Assembly: GCF_018991925.1 (NCBI RefSeq)
Contig: NW_024726235.1
Coordinates: 2,378,872-2,442,871 of the forward strand
DNA from: Homarus americanus
Lineage: Eukaryota > Arthropoda > Malacostraca > Decapoda > Nephropidae
Length of the DNA: 64,000 bases
Direction: 5' to 3'
In this document: positions 40,877 to 51,950 of the stretch, piece by piece
Layout of the letters: the number at the start of each line of letters is the position of its first letter
How positions within the stretch are numbered: the first letter of the stretch is position 1
Notes under the pieces: model-generated
Databases searched by the model: none
Told to the model about the DNA's origin: nothing
What the model saw: only the letters and a program-made list of their open reading frames with translations
Program-made: the position numbers and the translations under genes

Positions 40877-43745
40877 CTACCGAAACGACGATAATGCCTC
40901 CGTCCAGGATATATCTTGACCAGCGTGCCCACAGGTGCGTGTCACCCCGTAGTTGGGAGTGAGTCTTCGTGCTTTTGAGCCTCTGAACTCACCATAGGGG
41001 AACATGTTTGTCTCCTCCTCATCATCATCATCCTCTTCCTTCCCCCTAACACAGGTTCTCTTCTGCCCATCTCTTTCTTCCGACTTCAATGTGTGTTTCC
41101 GCTTAAGCTGCGACTTCTGCACTGAGCCATCTACCACGTCTAGGAAGTCAACGGCGTCCTCCGTGTTGGCGTCTACCTCAGTTTTCATGGTGGCAGTTGT
41201 GGAGTCCTCAACGTCGAACCCGTCGTAAGTTTGAATGTTAATAGACGGGTAACTACGACGATCTACACAACCCACCACACACTCCCCCACCTCGCTGGTA
41301 GACTGGTCAGGCGCGTCAAACACCACCTGTTGTTCGTCCTCATACGCCAAGTTGATGAACGCAAAGGGACCATCACCTCCAGAGTTTCCCCCACTCGTGT
41401 AGCTCCAGGCCTCGCTGTCAGCTCCTTCATCCACCTTCAGGGTCAGATCGACGAAGGCCTTATAACCGGTGGAGTTTTTGGTCCTCGGGAACATTGGATA
41501 CTGTATCTGGTTGACGCCCTTGCGGGGACTCTCGTAAGGTTTCTTCAGACGTTTGTACCCCATCTTCTCCTCATATTCTGCAGGACCAAGAGTTACTTAG
41601 TAATTATCATTTTATTAAATAATGTATCAAGAGTGTTACAGTATGTGATGAATGTTGTGATACTACTGTGCATGAAAATCTATAGAGAATGTTTACCTTT
41701 ACGTGGGAGTGATAATGTTACCTTACGTGGGAGTGATAATGTTACTTTACGTGGGAGTGATAATGTTACTTTACGTGGGAGTGATAATGTTACTTTACGT
41801 GGGAGTGATAATGTTACTTTACGTGGGAGTGATAATGTTACTTTACGTGGGAGTGATAATGTTACTTTACGTGGGAGTGATAATGTTACTTTACGTGGGA
41901 GTCTCTATACCAAGAGAGGAAGACATACCTCGTACGGGGTTGCGGCAGGGGTGAGGAGGAGAGGGGCTGGGGGAAACAGATAGGATATCCATCTCTATGT
42001 CATTAGATCGGGGCGACGCAGTCTTCTTCTTTTCCCTCTTCTTCTTAACCTCTTTATTCTTTTTCGTCTGCTGCTGCTTCTTCTTCTTCTCTTTCTGTTC
42101 CTTCCCGGGTCGCGACTGAAAGAGACATAGCTGAACCTTTTTTTTTGCACATCACTCATTCATGTACAAACTTATTTGCCAAATTATGTGAAATTGTGCT
42201 GAAAACAGGCAAACGGTTTTATTGATATTAAATTGTTAAGGACAGACGGAGGTACCGGCGCACTCCATCGCCCCCCTCCTTCGACCGAGAGGATAACAAG
42301 GTGGACAAAGTCTTTTCCGACAGTTACCTAAAAACATCTGTAAAACCCAAATCTCTTCCCGAAAACTCCCTCAATTGAAAAATCCCTAACTCCAGCTGTC
42401 ACAACAACGGCTATGAATGAGGAGAGAATCTTAAACAAACACCATTACAGTACCTCTTCCGTCTGTTGTGTTTGGCCGGCTTACTTCCTCAACCTCCTAT
42501 ATAAACACACCAGTGAAGGTGGTGACAAGGCGGCACTAAATACCTCGGAAATTTTTTACGAACATTCATGTTTGTTGTATTGTAGTAAGTGTAGGTTTGA
42601 CGAGACGATGAAAACGAATGTGAACCTTCATAATTCGCGTGTTTAATCATCATAAGAACGGCTTCAATGCACCTGCTAAGAACATTTTAGATTTAGTAAT
42701 GGAATGACTATGGCGTTGTAACAGTTAAAAGTCATTTGACTCATTCACTTAAAAGTATTCTGTTTAAAAGTAAACAAATTAACAGATTTAAAGCGTGGTT
42801 TTACGACGAAGACATTTTATTTAACTTTCATGACCGTCCAGGCGAGTTACATTTTACATATTACCTGAAAATCCCGTTAAAATTGTCCAGGTAGTTAAGT
42901 GACGACGTTCTACTATACATTTACCTGTAACAAGTTTTATCATTAATATTAAGTAAACGCTTATTAAAACCTTCCTAGTAGTCAACGTTAAATAAATTAA
43001 TACAGGAGTAAAATGGAATCACCTGAACATTAGCCCCTCAATATTAACCACCCGATCCCCCAGGTATCGCTAGGATCATTAAACGGCAGGTGAAATAAAC
43101 TGGAGGTGTAAGGTGTCGGGCCTTCCTTACCTTCTCCGTCCTCCGATTCTTCCAAGAGTCTGCGAGGAAACACAAGAAGACGATGATGAAGACGATGCCA
43201 CAGAAGGTCACGATGCCCACCAGCGGCCACATCACCGAGGGCGCCACCCTGTACATGGTCCTGAAGGAGGATAACATAAGGGCGTCGTGGCCATACATAA
43301 TGAGGTATAGATTCGGAAAAAGGACAACCACCAAACTCTTTACAGAATCTTAAAAATAATTTCTGGTCGTCACGTTAGGTTAGGTTGGCTGAATTCGTCT
43401 GACTTCTTTAGTATGTCAACAATTCACAAACGAAACTTACCTAGTGATTCTCTTTACTTCACTCTAACAATCTAACTAATGATGTAAGCTGATCAAGAGG
43501 GCAATATCACCATGTTGACACGCCATGATGGAATGAAGTAGTTACCGGACTCGAATAACCTACAGATAAATGATTCAGTATTGTTAATTGACTTACATGT
43601 TTGAGGTGAGATTAATGCAGGACGTATAAACACGGGGCTCGCTTTTGTCACATGCAGGTGCACGTGTACTGGTGTTCAGGTAGCCGGGCACCTTCTGACT
43701 GGCTGGAGTGAAGTGACTGCCTCTGTCTGTACCACCCACACACTT
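40877..43745 (-). CDS. Unrecognised type I single-pass membrane protein, four exons
   Basis: Exons in transcript order: 43745-43597, 43260-43131, 42115-41929, 41577-40877. All introns are GT-AG and all phases agree (2, 0, 1), giving 388 codons plus stop. Exon 1 encodes an ectodomain piece with three cysteines and the N-glycosylation sites NTS and NLT; its donor is GTAAGT. Exon 2 holds the membrane span (WPLVGIVTFCGIVFIIVFLC) followed by the basic stop-transfer WKNRRTEK. Exon 3 is strongly lysine-rich, then Ser/Pro-rich. Exon 4 is an acidic tail with possible tyrosine signals: YESP, YPMF, and FINLAYEDE, which resembles the NPAY motif of the plus-strand paralogues. It also has basic and poly-acidic patches near the C-terminus. 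The role is unknown; a receptor or adaptor-like surface protein is inference. The 5' end and signal peptide were not found. The exon 1 acceptor (TAG before AAG) is the least certain junction. Alternatively translation could begin at ACCATG in exon 2. Confidence 0.68.
41695..41900 (+). repeat. 24-bp minisatellite TTACGTGGGAGTGATAATGT
   Basis: About nine near-perfect 24-bp units. It lies in the last intron of the minus-strand membrane-protein gene, starting about 30 bases after the splice donor at 41928. Confidence 0.9.
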
Positions 43746-44180
43746 CTACCCACTGAAGGTTCGTGTTAGTGAGGCACCACGAACGATACTTTCTAAAATC
43801 AGACAGTACGAACCCGTCAATGCTAACCAGGATTATTTGGATAGATTGGTTGATGTCACTTAATAAAAAACAATATAACTTAACAAATTTCATAGTACCC
43901 TTCCCATTTTGGTATTTTTTGTCCTTTCTGTTGTGTCCGGGGTTCTGCCTCAACATGACAGCGACCACCACCTACAGTGTTTTATGACGTCATTGGTGTC
44001 ACAAGTTGCCAGAGACATGATTGGTTAAAGATCTGTCTCTATTATTACAGGTCAGTCTTATCCAACTTCATTCCCTTCGTTTTAGTGCAAGTTACCTAAA
44101 CATCCTTACAAGGGTTTATTCTGTAGTAACGTGAATGTCAAGTTTGTTAATAAAACTCATTAATTAATGAAAAGTTACTG

Positions 44181-44186
44181 TTTATT
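44181..44186 (-). promoter_or_regulatory. Poly(A) signal AATAAA of the small membrane-protein gene
   Basis: AATAAA on the minus strand 63 bases beyond the stop at 44249, which supports 44317-44249 as a terminal exon. Confidence 0.45.
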
Positions 44187-44248
44187 CAAACACAGAATTA
44201 GAAGCTTCAATTTCTGGCATCAGGAGTGAACGAATCTGTTCGAAAACC

Positions 44249-46089
44249 TCATTCGAAGCCCAAATGAAAATGGTTGTTGCTTGTGTAGGACGATTTCAGC
44301 CGTGTTGACGTCACCCCCTGCAAAAAAATAAATCATTGTTTACCGAGCGACTTGAAGGGTCACTTATTACTTATAGTCATCCTGTTTAACGACTAAAGCC
44401 GATTCACACACCATTTACTGCGTCGGCGGAGTAATTAGCCCTGATTGACAGAATTTTGTAATTTTTTTTTATTGGGCACTCCCCTACATCATTGTGTAGG
44501 GTGAAGCGCAGAAGCGTTTACAGCGCCCAACAGGGAAGCATGCTAAGTTCATGCTTGCTTTTATGTCTCATGAGTTAAGGGTGTAGAAGCCTGAAGAGTC
44601 AAGGGCGTAGAAGCCTGAAGAGTCAGTGGTTTATGTCCTCAAGTTATTGGAAGCTCCAACAACTTGTCCCTGAATACGAATTCGCAACTTTCGACTAACA
44701 AGAATTTTGTAATGAGTCTTATGTTCTCTGCTCGTGACGTTCGGATTTAGAGGGTTTCGGAACAAGAGCAGTATGTGAGGACTACAGGCCTACACACACA
44801 CGTTGCGGAAACTGACAATATTACGCTTGTTCTGTATTTGAATATATAAAGTAACTGTACTGGATTAAACATTATAATCATCATTTTACAAATTTCCCAT
44901 CAGCCAAAAGTTCGTGTTTTCGTGTGTAGGAGTAAGTATATATGATACATACATAGCACATTAATATTACCATGACTCATCGGGGCAGGGAGATGGAACC
45001 TGCAGAGAGTCCCTGAAGGAGGAACTACATGGACAAAGTTGAGGTGGAGGTCGTGACCGTCTTCAAGTCCCTGAGATCCTGTGGGGGGGAATGAGTGTAT
45101 ACATAAGAGGTATACTGAGCTCCTGCAGGTTATGGCTCATGATACGTCTTACATGTTTAGCAGGATAAGAATGAGTGTAGGACAAAGTCTCCCAGGAGAA
45201 ACAATAAGAATTTTTAAAATAATTATTTTATTTTTTACAGATTATGAACACTTATCTAACCTAACCTTCGGGAATTCTGTTATAGTTATAAAGACGTATA
45301 CAAGGAATGTTTATTAAATCAGCAATGACGTATGTTTTGTCTACTGGGATAATTACTCCCCTGACATTCAGTGACCCAACTTCGCCCTTGGGTCACCTCA
45401 GTAAATACAGAATGAACATGAAGGTAAAATATGTCGTCTTTTTTCTTTTCTATTTTGCACTTTTATTGAGGGGCTTTTGTCCTAGGGGGCCTTTGTCCGG
45501 GCCCCGATAAGAATTATCTTTATTCATAATACATTTGGCATCTACACAACATTGGGAGCGTGTGTGTACGTTAGCAATTAAGTTCAGATCAAGGTCATAT
45601 AGCCAACCCACGTTTGACCTGACCTCACCTGAAGAATATCCCTTCCCCCTACCAGCGCTACCTGGGGTGGAGATTCTTCAGGTGATGCAAACACTCACCA
45701 CTTAACACTAGGCTGACCGTATAAAAATTATTAGAATTTACAGACACCAAACCTAATATTTATCTGGGTAATGCGAATATAATTTACTTCAAGCTGGCAG
45801 AAGAGTACCTTGTTGTTGTTGTAGTAGAGGCAGAGGGAGGCGCAGCAGAGGAACACCACGAGGCCGATGATAGGCGCCAACACCACTCCCAGTAACACAG
45901 CCGTCGGGTAGAGGATCATGATGTACACGGCACGATGCTCTGATGATAAAGACAATCGCTAAAATAAACTCACTTCCTCCAGGTCTCTTCAGTATATATA
46001 TATCACTCAATGTTAGACACAGCAGATGAGGCGAATTACCTGATGACTTCCACCTCTGTGTGTCTACCTGAGGCTGTAAACTCCACAGC
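44249..46089 (-). CDS. Small single-pass membrane protein, 3' exons of an unrecognised gene
   Basis: Two exons are well supported. 45939-45809 encodes a hydrophobic span (from MILYPTAVLLGVV on) ending in YYNNNK at a phase-0 donor AAG/GTACTC. 44317-44249 follows a TTTTTTTGCAG acceptor, reads in phase 0, and encodes 22 residues (GVTSTRLKSSYTSNN and onward) before TGA. AATAAA lies 63 bases further on. A candidate upstream exon, 46089-46040, has an acceptor CTACACAG and donor CAG/GTAATT. Its phase-1 end matches the phase-1 start of the membrane exon, but its alternative frame (starting AVEFTASGRHTEVEVI) looks more protein-like, so it is tentative. The cytoplasmic tail is only about 25-30 residues and lacks the large tail exon of the neighbours. 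The 5' end was not identified. It lies head-to-head with the plus-strand paralogue. The function is unknown. Confidence 0.5.
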
Positions 46090-46635
46090 CTGTGTAGAGT
46101 AAGGTTAATTATAAGTCTTCGATTACCTGAAGAGTCTCTACCCCTGCTTATTTCACCTGCAGATTAACCATCATCCTCTCTTATTAGCTAATCCCTAAAG
46201 GTGAAGTTTGGCGCCGTCAGGTGTGTTACCCACGTGGTCGGTAACTTCCTACTGGTGTAATGTCTGTTTCTCTGGTTACCTTCCGTAAATTATCACATTA
46301 AAGTTAACTCCAGAGACTAATACTGCTGTAGGTGTTGTCGAATTTAAGGACAAATTAAATAATAGTCAGTATAAAGAAAAAATAATAATAATTATTAATA
46401 AGAACATATATGTGAAGGCATCACGCAGTACTCGGTAAACACGTTGAGTATGACGTTCTCATATATGCTGATTTCATGTTCTCTTGAATAAAGACGAAAG
46501 CATACTCCGCTGTTTCCATTTTCCCGTGTGATTTTATCAAGATATATGCTGATATATATTATATATCCAGTTCACTGCTATTAAGAGACGTAGATTGAGG
46601 GGCAATAAGTGTTAGATTTACCCTTATTATCTGTG

Positions 46636-46716
46636 ATGGTGTTGACCAACTGTGTCTTCATCCTCATGGGACTAACGTTACCGGGATTAACCTCAAGTCA
46701 CGTTAAAAAGGTTCAG
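46636..46716 (+). CDS. Candidate signal-peptide exon upstream of paralogue A
   Basis: ATG opens 27 codons with a hydrophobic core (TNCVFILMGLTLPGLTSS) typical of a cleavable signal peptide, ending at a strong phase-0 donor CAG/GTGAGC. It is conserved in the duplicate at about 52835-52915 with few changes. A possible acceptor (CCTGGCAG, 46817) would continue for 29 codons (VLENLSLSQDILTISALVSV and onward) to TGA at 46905-46907. That frame is one base off the membrane-span frame, so no clean join to the membrane exon was found. It could be a separate secreted peptide of about 56 residues, the first exon of paralogue A with an unseen middle exon, or a relic. The same stretch also reads as a TATA/initiator promoter. 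Confidence 0.35.
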
Positions 46717-46800
46717 GTGAGCGGTGACGGTTTGCGGGCAGGTACCTGAAATACCCCCAAGTGACATCAATTAGCGGGGGATGAGGGGGGGGGATGTTAT

Positions 46801-46837
46801 TATATAACCCCTGGCAGGTGTTGGAGAACCTCAGTCT
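46801..46837 (+). promoter_or_regulatory. TATA box and arthropod-type initiator upstream of paralogue A
   Basis: TATATAA starts at 46801 and TCAGTCT spans 46831-46837, so the initiator A lies about 32 bases from the start of the TATA box. Transcription from there would give a 97-base leader with no upstream ATG before ATTATGG at 46930. In the duplicate the initiator is kept but TATATAA reads TATATCA. The reading competes with the splice model of the entry at 46636. Confidence 0.35.
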
Positions 46838-46929
46838 TAGTCAGGACATCTTAACCATCAGTGCCTTAGTGTCGGTCGTCTCGCTCACTACCCAGTACTG
46901 TCAGTGACTGTCAACTATATTCTATCATT

Positions 46930-48877
46930 ATGGAGAACCCGAATGGCTTGTGGGTGCCGGTGGTAGGACTGTTGGTAGCCACGGTCCTCAGTCTGTCTCT
47001 CTGCTGCCTGTGTTACTTGCTCCAGAAATATAATGATTCCAGGAAGAAGGTGAGAAGATGCCGTCAGGTAGACAAAATATATATGTTGTGTCGATTTTGC
47101 TTTTCTGGATAGTTGCCAAGTTATTAATTTTCGTTCATATTTATATGTTGTTCGGTTTATATTTGAAGCTTCCCGGCGATTTCGAGTTTATTATGATGTT
47201 TGGTTACTTGTTCCACTCATCTATTATTCTATTTGTATAAAAACCCATTGGTACAGTTTAGACGTGTTCGCTCCTGGCACACTTAGTTCCCAACATTCCT
47301 TTAATACTCTGGATTTTGAGGATTGATATATATTGTTTTACTCTTTTATGTTATGTCCTTCATTTATATCACAGTACATAATTCTCTCACAGATCTGTCG
47401 GGACATGAAGCCGAACGCGTCCCTCAGCCCTCCCCTCGCTGTCGACTTCAACCACATAGTTTTCCCGGCAACAAACTTGGGTAAGTAAAATGAATTGTTT
47501 TTGTTGTTGCCTTAAGTTGTTTTGATGTAATGTAAATACTATGGTTAGGTGTTGTCATGTGGCTGTTTACTTTACGATGATTCCCTAAGACCTTCGTGAT
47601 GCATTGAAAGTGACCACAACTGATGCATTTACCAGCTTCTCCCTCGAGGGAGATTATTTTTTGGGGCCTCTTCAAAAAAGTAAACGCGGGAGGGTCACCT
47701 AAAGTTAAGACACCCCAGTCTAGTTCACTTGATAACCATCTTAATGCTGTTACATAAGCACATGAGAATGGAGGAAACTGCAGCGGGCCTATTGGCCCAT
47801 ACTGGGCAGTCCCATTTACACCCAACCCCTATTGCTCATATATCCATCCTACATATAAGAACATAAGAAAATAAGTCTGCAATAGGCCGGTTGGCCTGTG
47901 CATGGCAGCTCCTGTCGAGAGTTTGAAACTATCCAGCGTATTCGAGTTAATGATGGTATTTGGTAACTTGTTCCACTCATCCACATGGGGATTAGGTTAG
48001 CATTAAATTGCCTGAGCTTCATGTAAAATAATCTGGGGTGTCTAATCTTCAGGTGATCCTAACATGGCGCCACGAGTTATGGGTATAGAGCTACCCACAC
48101 ACTCAAAACCCTCAGCTTTCGGTAATAAACTATTCTTATGCTTATTCAGGCCACCCTCCACCCTACTACCCCACCCACGGTCTACACCACGTCGTAACCC
48201 CCACACTGAGGAAGGAGGCCAACGGTACCGCGAGAGACGGCCTGCTGGACGCTGAGGATAACACATGCAGTAAGGAGACTGATTTTAGCTTCATGAACCC
48301 TGCTTACGACGGCAGCCACATCTCCCTCACCGTCCTTTCCGAGTACGATCATAGCGAGACCAGCCATTTCTCGAGTCCTACAGGGAGTGAGGAGGTCAGC
48401 AAGAAGAAGAAGAATAATGACTCGGGAATTGGAGAGAATGAGGAGGATCGTTCATCAGAGCAAGACGAGGGGCTTCCCAATGTGATGGAGCTGGAGGACG
48501 TGATACAGCGGCTGGACATGATGCACGGCATGACTCGCGTGATGCTGCAGGACCTGACTGACATAATGCTGCAGGGCCTAACTGACTTTTCAAAGCAGTT
48601 GGACATGCTGCAGGACCTGGCTGACGTGACACAAGAGCAGGTGGACATGATGTATGGCCGTGATGACGTGACACAAGAGCAGCTGGACATGAACCGGGGC
48701 CATGGTGACATGACACAAGAGCAGCTGGGCATGAACCAGGGCCATGGTGACGTGACACAAGAGCAGCTGGACATGAACCAGGGCCAGGATGACGTGACAC
48801 GACCTGCGTACGTGTCCCGGAGATTCCTACCCACAATCTACGACGAACCTGAGGACGAGGACCTAGGATATGTGTGA
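46930..48877 (+). CDS. Membrane-protein paralogue A, three exons, coding minisatellite in the tail
   Basis: Exons 46930-47049, 47393-47480 and 48150-48877 join in phases 0 and 1 with GT-AG introns, giving 311 residues. Residues 9-31 form the membrane span (WVPVVGLLVATVLSLSL and on), followed by YNDSRKK at the exon end. The tail has PPPYY at 72-76 (a PPxY WW-domain ligand), FMNPAYD around 117-123 (an NPxY internalisation or PTB-type motif), a Lys/Ser stretch and a leucine/methionine-rich helical stretch (about 182-227). It then has four or so copies of a 14-residue repeat of the form DDVTQEQLDMNQGQ (about 228-286). The end carries IYDEP and acidic residues. ATG 46930 has A at -3 and G at +4. 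By analogy with the minus-strand gene, the membrane exon could instead start at the acceptor CAG/T at 46905 in phase 2, with an unseen ectodomain exon upstream. AATAAA is at 49168. The product is not recognised. Confidence 0.68.
47755..47985 (-). mobile_element. LINE-derived fragments in intron 2 of paralogue A
   Basis: Two short 3'-end fragments lie side by side. The first has the GGGCCTATTGGCCCATACTG signature of a second LINE or SINE tail. The second has the AGTCTGCAATAGGCCGGTTG 3' end of the main LINE family. Neither keeps an open frame. Confidence 0.65.
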
Positions 48878-49167
48878 GGGATCCCTCTCCTGCCTCGTCG
48901 GGTTGTAATATCCTTCTACTGTAACATCCTGCAGGATATTTGCCTGGGTGTGCCTATATGAACAGCTATTCTGATACCTAGTCCAACTTTGATGATGGTG
49001 AATTATAAATGTATTATTATGGTAAGATTTTAGTTATAACGTTTGTAAATAAGACATTATGTGCAGTGAACATATATTATTAACCTAACCTTTTGTGAAG
49101 TTTGTATATAGGATGTTTGTTTGGTGTGTGTGTTAGGATATTCATTGTATTGTTGATGTTTGACGAG

Positions 49168-49173
49168 AATAAA
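49168..49173 (+). promoter_or_regulatory. Poly(A) signal of paralogue A
   Basis: AATAAA about 290 bases after the stop. The whole 3' UTR is nearly identical in paralogue B. Confidence 0.5.
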
Positions 49174-49778
49174 TCTAACAAAAACCATCTAATGTCTTTT
49201 GGTGAGTTTTTCTTTAATTGTTGTGAGGAAAGAGGATCACGTGACTGTCCCCCTCCCAACTCTGAAGGGGGGGGGGGTTACGGTGGTTAATCTTGAAGTT
49301 GAAATCAGCTGGGACTGCCTAGTATGGGGCAATAGGCCCGCTGTAGTTTCCTGTTGGATGTTTAATATGGCGGCGGCTTAACCTGGGGTGTCGAATCTTC
49401 AGGTGGGTACTGAGGTCCACCATCACATGAATTATCTTCAAGCTTCCTAAATATTCAGTCCGATCTCATTGCAAACCATGATGACTTGGCTTGTACAACA
49501 TGGACATGTAAAACGTAAAATGGATTATTAAAGTTACCATGAACAGATCACTTGAACGAAACGGTCTAAAATAAAGACGAATTTGTATGGTAATGCCAGA
49601 CCATTGACTAAAAGACAGGTGAGTTAAGGTGAAAGGAAAATAAACTGAGAAGAGAGGGAGCAATAAAATGAGTAAAGATAGGAGGGAGTCAACACACCTG
49701 TCTCTTAATCCTTCACCCCCTTACGTCATCATTACTACCCCACCTCCTCCCCACTCGTACTGATTGACCTGAGCTGAC

Positions 49779-51088
49779 ATAAGAACATAAGGAAATAAGG
49801 AGTCTGCAATAGGCCGGCTGGCCTGTGCATGGCAGCTCCTGTCGAGAGTTACTACCACTCTCTATCATCCATGAATCTATCTAGCCTCCTTTTGAAACTT
49901 TCCAGAGTTCCCGCACTTACTACAAAGTTGCTAAGCTTGTTCCACTCGTCCACCACCCTATTTGTGAACCAGTTTCTTCCTATCTCCCTCCTAAACCTAA
50001 ACTTATCCAACTTGAATCCGTTGCTCCGAGGCCTATCCTGCTCGGATATTATTAGAACTTTATATATATCCCCTTTATTGATTCCTTTCACCCACTTAAA
50101 TACTTCTATCATATCTCCCCGCACTCTTCGTCTTTCTAGGGAATGCAAGTTACGTTTCTTTAACCTATCCTGATATGGAAGGTTTCTAAGTCCCGGAATC
50201 ATTTTTGTCATTCTTCGCTGCACCGACTCTAGTGAATTTATATCCATTCTATAATACGGGCACCAGAACTGAACCGCATAATCGAGGTGCGGCCTGACTA
50301 GCGCAAGATATAGTTGCAATAAGACCTCTGCACTCTTGTTACTTACACTTCTAGATATAAAACCCAATATTCTGTTTGCCTTATTTCGAACAATAACGCA
50401 CTGTTTTCTAGGCCGTAGGTCCGGGCTTACAAGTACCCCTAGGTCTCTTTCATAAGTCGACTTCTCTAGGTTGATGTTGATGTTCTTCCAATATTAAGTA
50501 CGCTGCACTTGCTGGTGTTTCATTTGCCATTTTTCAGACCACCCCTGCAGTTTATTTAGATCTTCCTGTAATGCATTTGCATCCTGCCCTGAATTAATCT
50601 GCCGCCCTATTTTGGTGTCATTCGCAAACTTGCTTATGTCACTGCTGATCCCAGTATCTAGATCGTTTATGTAGATTATGAACAAGAGTGAGCCTAGTAC
50701 TGACCCCTGGGGAACCCCACTGGTTACACGGCCCCACTCAGATTTAACACCATCTACGCGGACCCTCTGCGTTCTATCGGTGAGCCATGATTTTATCCAA
50801 TTTAAAACTTTCCCCTCGATACCGTGAGCCTTAATTTTTCTCAGAAGCCTCTGATGCGGTACTCTGTCAAATGCTTTGCTAAAGTCTAAGTAAATAACAT
50901 CGTAATTTTCGTCATTATCTACTACCTCGAAGACTTTCCTAAAAAACGTCAGCAGATTTGTTAGACAAGATTTTCCCTTTGTAAACCCATGTTGAGAGTC
51001 GTAGATTAATTTGCTTTTCTCTAGATGCTATCGGATGCTATCTGCTATAATTGATTCAAGAAATTTCCCCACTACTGACGTCAAACTG
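49779..51088 (-). mobile_element. CR1/L2-like non-LTR retrotransposon, 5'-truncated
   Basis: Read on the minus strand, it begins within the reverse transcriptase (SLTSVVGKF, ESIIADSIR), passes GVPQGSVLGP-type and FA(D/N)D-type catalytic regions, and ends in the C-terminal block (SVQRRMTKMIPGLRN, LERRRVRGDMIEVFKWVKG, NRVVDEWNKL, RRLDRFMDDREW). The 3' end is a run of TTATGTTC-type octamers, a mark of the CR1/L2 group. The frame is broken by small deletions, for example near 50480. Copy 2 of the segmental duplication has an uninterrupted target here (GAGCTGACAT joined to TTGACCTC), which fixes both ends of the insertion. Confidence 0.85.
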
Positions 51089-51599
51089 ACCTTTGACCTC
51101 TTAACGTTGCTCAACTCCATACCTGTGTAAGAAAATTCCCCAGACAGTTTCATGTTAGCGTTCGTCGTCTTAGCACACCTGTATCTTATCTCACCTGCAT
51201 TTGAGACCTTTGTCACTCCTGCTGTTACGTTATCTGTAAACATTACTTTCCCCCACAGTACGAAAATCAAGCTTGTCCTAATCTGTCATGTGAAGTCACA
51301 TGGTGGTAGTGGATAGAGCTCAGGTGATCTCTCTCTTTCTCCCTCGTTATGATGAACACAAGATGATGAAAAGGATGCTTTGATCTCTTCTGCCGTAAAT
51401 TAATGCAATTACAACTGTTATTAGGTTTCGACAAGAGCTGGAATGGCAGAAATGTTTTTGTTCTCCCTCTCTCTCTCTTGTAGCTTTTGAATCAGCTGAT
51501 CCAGTTTGTGAGGTCATGTTCCGGGAAGGACACGATGTGGCTTTAATTGGCTTTTCCTGAAGGTATACATGCACGGTTGGTAAAACTGAACGTGTGTGT

Positions 51600-51950
51600 G
51601 TGTGTGTGCAAAGAGAGACGTAGAGTAAGGGACGATATGATAGAGGTGTATAAATGGAAGTCAGGGCTAAACAAAGCGGACATTACAAAGGTACTCAAAT
51701 TATCCAACCAGGAGCGAACTCGTAATAATGGTTTTAAATTAGACAAATTTTGATTTAGGCGAAAAATTGGTTTGGAAATAGAGTAGTGGACAAGTGGAGC
51801 AAGTTACCAAATATCATCATTAAGTCGAATATTCTCGACACTAGCTGCCATGCACAGGCCAACCGGCCTATTGCAGACTCCTTATTTTCTTATGTTCTTG
51901 AACAATGGGGGTTGGGTGTAAATGGGACTGCCCAGTGTGGGCTAATGAGT
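51600..51950 (+). mobile_element. Divergent LINE 3' fragment at the duplication junction
   Basis: Encodes a diverged C-terminal RT block (RRRVRDDMIEVYKWKSGLN, NNGFKLDKF). It then has the main family's 3' end (AGGCCAACCGGCCTATTGCA) and the second tail type (GGGACTGCCCAGTGTGGGCT). It lies between the two segmental copies and may have mediated unequal exchange (inference). Confidence 0.65.

Larger units (their letters stand above)
45175..51620 (+). repeat. Tandem segmental duplication, copy 1
   Basis: Near-identical sequence recurs in the same order at 51950-57795. Shared blocks are 45175-45715 with 51950-52690, 46580-49200 with 52778-55945, 49440-49778 with 56222-57228, and 51089-51620 with 57229-57795. 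Copy 1 has two segments absent from copy 2: 45720-46580 with the membrane exon of the small minus-strand gene, and the LINE at 49779-51088. Confidence 0.85.

Noticed and set aside
41231..41983. 250-codon plus-strand frame opposite the minus-strand gene
   Set aside because: It is the antisense of supported exons joined to the 24-bp minisatellite in the intron.
43441..43545. Possible noncoding first exon ending at CACTAG/GTAAGT on the minus strand
   Set aside because: The donor is good, but the sequence lies inside the intron between the better-supported ectodomain and membrane exons; kept only as a possible alternative first exon.
48349..48836. Minus-strand frames opposite the last exon of paralogue A
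   Set aside because: Antisense to a supported exon, repeat-driven and without splice support.
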